Source: Metallyticus violacea (taxonomy: Eukaryota > Arthropoda > Insecta > Mantodea > Metallyticidae). Taken from it: a stretch of DNA of 64,000 nucleotides. The notes beneath the pieces were generated by a model. The model did no database searches. It was not told the origin of the DNA and saw nothing but the letters and a program-made list of their open reading frames with translations. Below are positions 58,385-64,000 of the stretch, in pieces. Numbering within the stretch: position 1 is the stretch's first letter; each line of letters starts with the position of its first letter. The stretch covers positions 31,406,001-31,470,000 of the forward strand of contig CM060843.1 of the NCBI GenBank assembly GCA_030762175.1, read 5' to 3'. The position numbers were made by a program, and so were the translations under genes.

Positions 58385-59225
58385 GGTGACTTCTCTGGAT
58401 GGAGCTTGGGTATATTTGGATGATACAAACCAACTCCATGCCATTTAGCACCATCCAGTGGACAAAAGAAGTACTCCAATTTCATGTGGGAAAACAAAGA
58501 AAAATTCTCCAAATTTATGTTGCAAGTTATGCACCCAGGGACATAAAGGGAGTTCCCACCCCACCGCCCAATGAATCATTTCCCTGGCTTTCCCAGGAAT
58601 CGATGAGGTTTTCCAGTTCAGGATTTGCAGACTTGCAAATAATGTCAAGGTAAATGCAGCCTATTTCACAAACTCAGTTTTTTGATAAAAAGATTCCTTG
58701 GCTGTAAATTGAGACTACAAAAATTTGAATCCGCATGTATAAGGCATCATTCACACTTCCAGATAACCCCCATCTGCTGGAAAGCTGCTGAGATTGGTGT
58801 CCATGTGATACCTTTTAAATCAATATCTGTGAAGTTAACAAATGCCTCACCCACAGGCCTGAAAGAGAGGCCTCTGAACAAAATTTGTCGGCCATTTCAC
58901 GCCCTGAGTTGAATGGGACGCTGATGACCTGAGATGTTAAAGAGCGTCCGTAAATAAATCAATCAAAAAAAAAAAAATCAATCTCACCCACAGAGTTTTG
59001 AATTTGGTTCGTTGAAGTAAGGCCTCGCTTTTAGTTGTCTAAATACCGTTGAGGCCTTTGGAAAGTTTGCCAGAAGGTTTGGCATAATATTCCTATCCTT
59101 ACACTGCAAACAGAGCCTTCTGCAGTAAAAATTGTGATGTAGAGCAATAGTCCAGGTCTATGGAAATCATATGGAGCATAACTGGTGGTGGCAAAGGGGG
59201 ATCTTGCAATAAACCAAGGTAAGAA
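58385..59225 (+). pseudogene. Tc1/mariner-superfamily transposase remnant split by SINE B
   Basis: In changing frames: VTSLDGAWVYLDDTNQ (first catalytic Asp block, about 58385-58435), KVNAAYFTNSVF (58650-58682), then the second-domain text KAAEIGVHVIPFKSISVKLT and NASP (58775-58850). There the SINE interrupts it. After the SINE come TVEAFGKFARRFGIIF and CRAIVQVYGNHMEH-like text (59040-59180), the C-terminus. I recognise the family (transposases with LDGAWVYL and a long second spacer) but not its name. Broken by many stops; lies in CEPT1 intron 3. Confidence 0.65.
58846..58993 (+). mobile_element. SINE B copy 8, 5'-truncated, with perfect 11-bp target duplication
   Basis: The element is 58857-58982: it begins GCCTGAAAGAGAGGCCTCTG, so the tRNA head and half the body are absent, and ends TAAATAAATCAATC plus an A run. 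CTCACCCACAG flanks it exactly at 58846-58856 and 58983-58993. It interrupts the transposase remnant. Confidence 0.93.
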
Positions 59226-60200
59226 CTTATCCCTTAACTGGAGCAACCCTCTGTATATTTAAGGGCACTAGTTTAGTTTTGAGGTATGCAACAATGAATA
59301 ATAAGATAATTGCTATCCCTGTAGCATTTTTTAAAAAAACTAGCACATTTTATACACAGTTACATATATTCAAACCGGTTCTGGCAGCAGCCATTCTATT
59401 CATTCTTCAGCACAGCACTTGGCTCTTCTTAGGCAGCAACAGCTTCTTGGCTGAAGATCAATGTTCATGTAGATAATCCTTTACATATGACTGCCTGTCT
59501 ATGGCTATCTCTTCTAGATTATATAGAACATTGTGAATAAACAGACATCTATATGCTGCCAATAAGGGAAATGTTACTATTGTAGTTAATACCAACAAAA
59601 ATAATACATTTTTCACACGTGAAATCAAGCATAAAAATCTGAACTTATTCAAGAACTATTGTCCTATTCAAAGATAGCGCAGAAGGCAAAATGAGAAACA
59701 AATAAAAGTATTATCTACTGATATCCTTCCACTTAGATCATTTGGGATCCTTAAGGTTCCTGTAAAACCCATAGTTGATGCCATCCATTTATCAATACTT
59801 TTACAAATTGGCACAATTCCTAGCATCACTACAAAACTCATTAGCTGAATGAAAATTACACCTCAACATATCTCATGTGAGAAGTGTTCACATTCTTGTA
59901 AATCTTGATGTCAAACTCCTTTTTATCTGTTGCTAAAGCTCAGATGCTAGTCAACTGGTGGGTCTTGGTTTTTTCCTCACTTGGGACAAATTGACTGGGT
60001 AAGTTTTTTCTGGTTTTCCCTTACCCTGGAAAGGTTTATACCAGGTAGCTTTAGATGCTAAGGAATCTGAACTCATTGGCATTATTTCATTCATTTCATT
60101 CATCTTGAAAAACCTTGATGGATTGTTTGACACTCTGCTTTAAAAAATCTTCTCATAGGACCATTTTTCATAGACTGGGTCTCAGAATTCCAACAAGTAT
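59226..60200. other. Intron 3 DNA, with a possible SINE-core fragment
   Basis: 59985-60055 (GACTGGGTAAGTTTTTTCTG, GGTTTTCCCTTACCCTGG) recalls the central core of SINE A but is too diverged to call. The rest is unassigned. Confidence 0.35.
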
Positions 60201-60201
60201 G

Positions 60202-60447
60202 TCAACTTCCTAACAACGAACTTCCGTTGAGGTTAGGAAAAATTCCATTGTAGACTAGGGGGAATATGTTGTAAGCATGGTAGGTGTCCAGCTGATAGTT
60301 TACGATATAGTAGAACTTATCTTGATCAAATAGAACACGTGGAATGTCATATTGGAGCAGCCAGTGCTGAAATTTCTCCTGAAATGCTGCATAATGTGCA
60401 GAATCTTTGCATGAAAAACTGAAAGTTTGTATTGTAGCTAATGGCAA
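60202..60447 (-). pseudogene. Possible Gypsy gag remnant
   Basis: An 81-codon minus-strand open frame. FQHWLLQYDIPRVLFDQDKF then YYIVNYQLD fits the loose pattern W-(x)-F...I...KF...V...L of Gypsy-type gag proteins. It sits where gag would be, downstream of the LTR and leader described next. The match is weak and rests largely on position. Confidence 0.35.
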
Positions 60448-60744
60448 TCATTTTGAACTAAACATATGAACATGAACATAAACATATAGTTGGAGTATAT
60501 AATAATCTATAGAGCTATATAGTAATCTATAGTGCATACCCTAGTTGTTACAGTAAATGAAGCAGACAATACTTTCTTTCAAATACAATATTTCATTAAC
60601 TTTTTGTACTAGGACCATAAAATTATTGTGATTTTAATCTTATCAACAATTATTTTGTTAATGTAAATATGCATTGTTTCATTAAACAAATTTAGTTCCA
60701 GAAAAACTGTTCTGATCATTCTGAAGCAGTTTGTCGTGGGAAAG

Positions 60745-60857
60745 TTGATGTAGGTCCCATGTTGGTGAGCCAAATTATGAAGCGGTTTGGTATGGCAGCC
60801 GCATCAGGTGCCAAATTTATGAAGTGATTTCTGCATTGGTTGTTAGTTGCCACATTA
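60745..60857 (-). other. Retrotransposon leader with primer-binding-site-like repeats
   Basis: Minus strand just after the LTR: TAATGTGGCAACTAACAACC (candidate primer-binding site, starting TGGC as the complement of a tRNA 3' GCCA). Two further ATTTGGC(A/T)C-type boxes follow, about 45 bp apart, each preceded by CTTCATAA. Which one is the true site is open. Confidence 0.45.
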
Positions 60858-61665
60858 TGTTGTTGCTGACGTTCCAGTGGTAACAATTTCTCAGGGTGAT
60901 TCTGCTGTTTTGTTGAATGGATCTCAACAGGACCCAGAGGGGAATTTAATGATGTAAATGAGCACGTGATATGACATAAAATAAATAAATATGTATATAT
61001 AATAGCATAGTTTATTATGTTTCAAATTCTGTTGCATACTTTGTCATTTTTGCGTTTTGAGCTACTTTGGATTAAACTTAGTTGCTGCATAGTTTCAGAC
61101 AAATGCAAACTGCTTAGTTGAGTCTCACTGAAGTGAATTGAACTGAGTAAGTTGATTGAATGCGTACAACTGAATGCTAAGTGCCTGGCTTGACTGCAAA
61201 CTGAGTACTGCTTGCGTAGGACTACGTCCAGAACTTGCTAAATGTGTACTGAGTGAATTGAGTAAAACTGAGAGCCCCAGTGGGTGACCTCCTCCTTATA
61301 TATGAAATTTGAATTGAAACATGTTGGCTGGTTAGGAGATGCCAAAAACAATGCGCAAGCCTCATACCTTTCTTTAAAGGTTCAGATACATTTCTTTCAT
61401 TGGCTGGTTCAATTTAATATATCTCACATTTCATTTGAATGTATTTAAGACGTATAGTATCATTGGAGAATTTAAAGAGCTAACGAACCACCAACTGGTA
61501 GGAGTCAGCAACCCCCCACGCCCGGATGGTTTAAAGTCCTTCAGTAAGGTTATTTCCCTGCAATAGAAAGCTTTTCCCCTTTAAAACTCCAGAATGAGGC
61601 CACGCGTGTGACCATCATAAAGTTTTGAAAAGATTTATGACGTCATTTTGAGTCCAGCTATCACA
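60858..61665 (-). mobile_element. Probable Gypsy-type LTR (about 808 bp)
   Basis: Minus strand from TGTGATAGCTGGACTCAAAA (61665) to ...CAGCAACAACA (60858), i.e. TG...CA. Promoter layout is good: TATATAAGG at about 61303-61295, an initiator-like TCAGTTT about 30 bp downstream (61271), AATAAA at 61016-61011 and a U5 of about 150 bp. No second LTR and no pol domain lie in the window; the element may extend leftwards only as the gag trace. The composition from 61080-61290 repeats ACTGAGT/TTGAGT motifs. Confidence 0.55.
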
Positions 61666-64000
61666 AATGAATGGAAAGACACCAAAGGAAGTTTCTGTTT
61701 ACAATTCCTATACAAATATATGTATTTATATTATTAATTACAATGGCAAGGTATAGGGCTACATAAATATACATGATAATTATATTTTATTGGGGGTGGA
61801 TCAGAGGAATGGTTTCAGTTGCAGTCTTCATATATGCTACATTTGTGAGCACCTCTAAGTACTGCCATTAGTGAAAACAATGCAGCTATTGTAAATGTTG
61901 TTTTTGGAATAGTTACAATGATAATTTTGAGTGATTCGTCCTATATATTTACTAAAAGTGAAGACAAAGTAATATAGATTAAATAATAAGAAATAGAAGC
62001 TCAGAAATAAATAAAACACTTCCATACAAACAGCACAGCTCTTTGAAGTAATGTTGCTGTTTCTGTAACTGTTTCATTGTTCATTGGTTTATGAACTTCT
62101 AGTTTTTATTTTATTATGTATAATATTAATATTCTACTTCTTTTACATGTATACATCATAAGTATGTAGAGAAAATAGGAACTAGGGGTTCAGAAATAAA
62201 TGAACACTAAAACAGCCACACAAGCAGCATCAACATTTTGAACAGCTATGTTCTTTATCAAAGGTATACAGCTGTCTAAAATAATATTATCACTCTTTAT
62301 AGCTATTTAAGTGTGTTATTTAATTCTGAATTTAATATTATTTTATTTATATTGTTCTATAGGATATTGACCTGATAATAATAACTGAGATTATATAAGA
62401 TATTATATCTGAACTGATATAAAGACTGGAAAAACAGTAATTGCAACTTATTCATTAGTAGTAAACCATTTATTCTAGAACCTGGAGACTTTTAAATTCT
62501 TTCAATATAACCCCTCATTACATTTATCACCCTCTGTCACACTTCTGGAAGACACTGGACATTCATAGCTAAGGCATTTTTGTTGATGTTTGAGAAGAAG
62601 TTCCATACTGCAACACTATAATATGTCTTGTTCTGACTTATGTGGCTAACTTTCTCACTGTCCAGCAATGACCCATCTCCAGCAGTGATTAAATAAATCA
62701 ACATAATGCGCCTCAGGGACAAGATGATCTTAAGACAGCTTCATACTTGTCTGTCTAAGATAGTACATGTGAGGCTGAGTGTGTTGAACAGATATGCCAT
62801 TCCTGTAGACATGCTGTGGACAGCAACACCTACACATGTCCATTAACAGCATGGCTACAGTGTTGCCACTATTTTCTTTCCAGCCCATGCAAATAATATC
62901 TGAAATAATAATATTTTATGTAATATCAAGTCATAAACCATTCTGAGAATTCCACCTCCGTAGCAAATCTTTTTGCGACAGCACTTTTGATATTGAATTG
63001 TGGGTGATAGCCTCAAACAATAAAGTGCTGAACTCCAAGCTAGCATGTTCCCTTTCTTGCTCAGTTTCTTCAAATGTTTCGTCATTGTTGAACTTTATCC
63101 TCATAAGGTTTGGTTATGTCTTTCTATAAAAAAAAAACACAGAGTAGTCATGGAAATCTCTCTTTAAGTCCTGTCATCACAATTTGCCTAAAACACTTCA
63201 AGAAGGTGTTGCTGCACAAACCATTATATTGGTTTTTGCATTGAGGTTGATATGTTTGTTGGTTGCAACTCTTGGGAAAGAAACATTCTAAATTGTTATA
63301 GAATCCTTAAATGGGATCCATGAGAAAAAGTTCTGAATGAAAATAGAAAATAATGGTAAGTTTTATTTTCTTGTCATTCTAGTTTGACAAAAATATCTAA
63401 TACTCTTGGTCATACAGTTCACAAGAAGTATATGCACACATTGATATTCTCATATTTGACCATTCCACCCAGAAAAGAAGGGTCATAATAACTAGTTTAC
63501 AGAGAAAATAGTGCCACAGTTTCATAATGGCTTGAAGATTATTTAACTTTTTCCTATCATGCAAAATGCATTAATTTGGTTATTGAACCAAGACCATCTT
63601 TATAATTGCTCCAGAATTCAAGAATCAAACATGGGTTCTTTTCATATATATGACATATATTAATCTACGTAAGCAATCTAATCTCATTTAATCAAAGTCA
63701 CATTTACATAATTAGAAAGGAATGCCATATTCTCTCAAAAGATCTAAGAACTGGCTTACCATTACTGAAGTCTACCAAACACCGCATGATTGTTGGAAAA
63801 TTCACCTCAGTATGACCAGATGATCCATCAGAAAAACAAATGTATGAATATCATTGCCATTCCTTGCTGAACCAACCAGGTTAGAAGGTCATAGGATGCA
63901 GTTTAAATAAAACGAAAGAGTTGTAGAACAGTATACCTCCAAAATGTGGATTTTGCAGGAGCAAAACATGAAAACCAAGAGAAACATATTTATATAAAAC
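61666..64000. other. Intron 3 DNA to window end, unassigned
   Basis: No CEPT1 exon and no recognisable repeat. Minus-strand open frames at 62537-62722 and 62855-63085 show no convincing domain. Confidence 0.5.

Noticed and set aside
62537..63085. Possible transposase C-terminus on the minus strand
   Set aside because: Tried against Tc1, mariner and hAT patterns; no catalytic block could be placed.
57727..64000. Next CEPT1 exon (expected to begin near TLRFG/TMRFG)
   Set aside because: No matching frame with acceptor and donor was found; the exon must lie beyond the window.

Overview
This is animal nuclear DNA, most likely from an insect with a large, repeat-rich genome. The evidence is GT-AG spliced exons, a 27.6-kb intron, AT-rich filler, many microsatellites, and LINEs, SINEs, Penelope-like elements (PLEs) and DNA transposons in every state of decay. 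No bacterial-type operon, CRISPR array or true RNA gene was seen. The species cannot be named from the sequence. The one host protein present starts and reads much like the insect choline/ethanolamine phosphotransferase (Drosophila bbc, human CEPT1).

Host gene: the first three coding exons of a CDP-alcohol phosphotransferase lie on the + strand at 29469-29705, 57315-57462 and 57604-57726. They join in frame for 169 codons and hold the full catalytic motif in exon 2. Intron 1 (27.6 kb) holds most of the repeats in the right half of the window; intron 2 is 141 bp; the gene continues past the right edge.

Layout: 1-756, start of a Jockey-like LINE (minus). 1.4-4.2 kb, two copies of a tRNA-Leu/Ser-like SINE (SINE A). 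2.5-9.5 kb, a three-level nest of CR1/L2-like LINEs. 11.2 kb, a tRNA-headed SINE of a second family (SINE B). 12.3-13.9 kb, a broken MULE-like transposase. 13.9-18.1 kb, AT-rich with no gene. 18.15-21.78 kb, a decayed R1-clade LINE. 21.8-23.5 kb, hairpin repeats and microsatellites. 23.95-25.24 kb, a dead mariner with both ends. 25.4 kb, a hAT fragment. 26.44-27.96 kb, a Tc1-like transposon. 32.4-32.9, 36.1-37.25, 38.87-39.56 and 44.3-47.0 kb, PLE pieces. 39.85-43.95 kb, Jockey-like LINE remains. 37.9-38.6 and 47.5-48.5 kb, two further Tc1/Tc3-type remnants. 51.5-54.2 kb, an RTE-type LINE. 58.4-59.2 kb, a transposase split by a SINE with a perfect 11-bp target duplication. 60.2-61.67 kb, a probable Gypsy-type LTR with leader and a possible gag trace.

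How it fits together: the only cellular function visible is the Kennedy-pathway enzyme. Everything else is transposon biology. The most rewarding parts are the PLE ends, which carry inverted repeats and hammerhead-ribozyme-like folds, and the LINE-into-LINE-into-LINE nest, whose innermost copy starts almost at the element position where it interrupts its relative. I found no convincing new host system.
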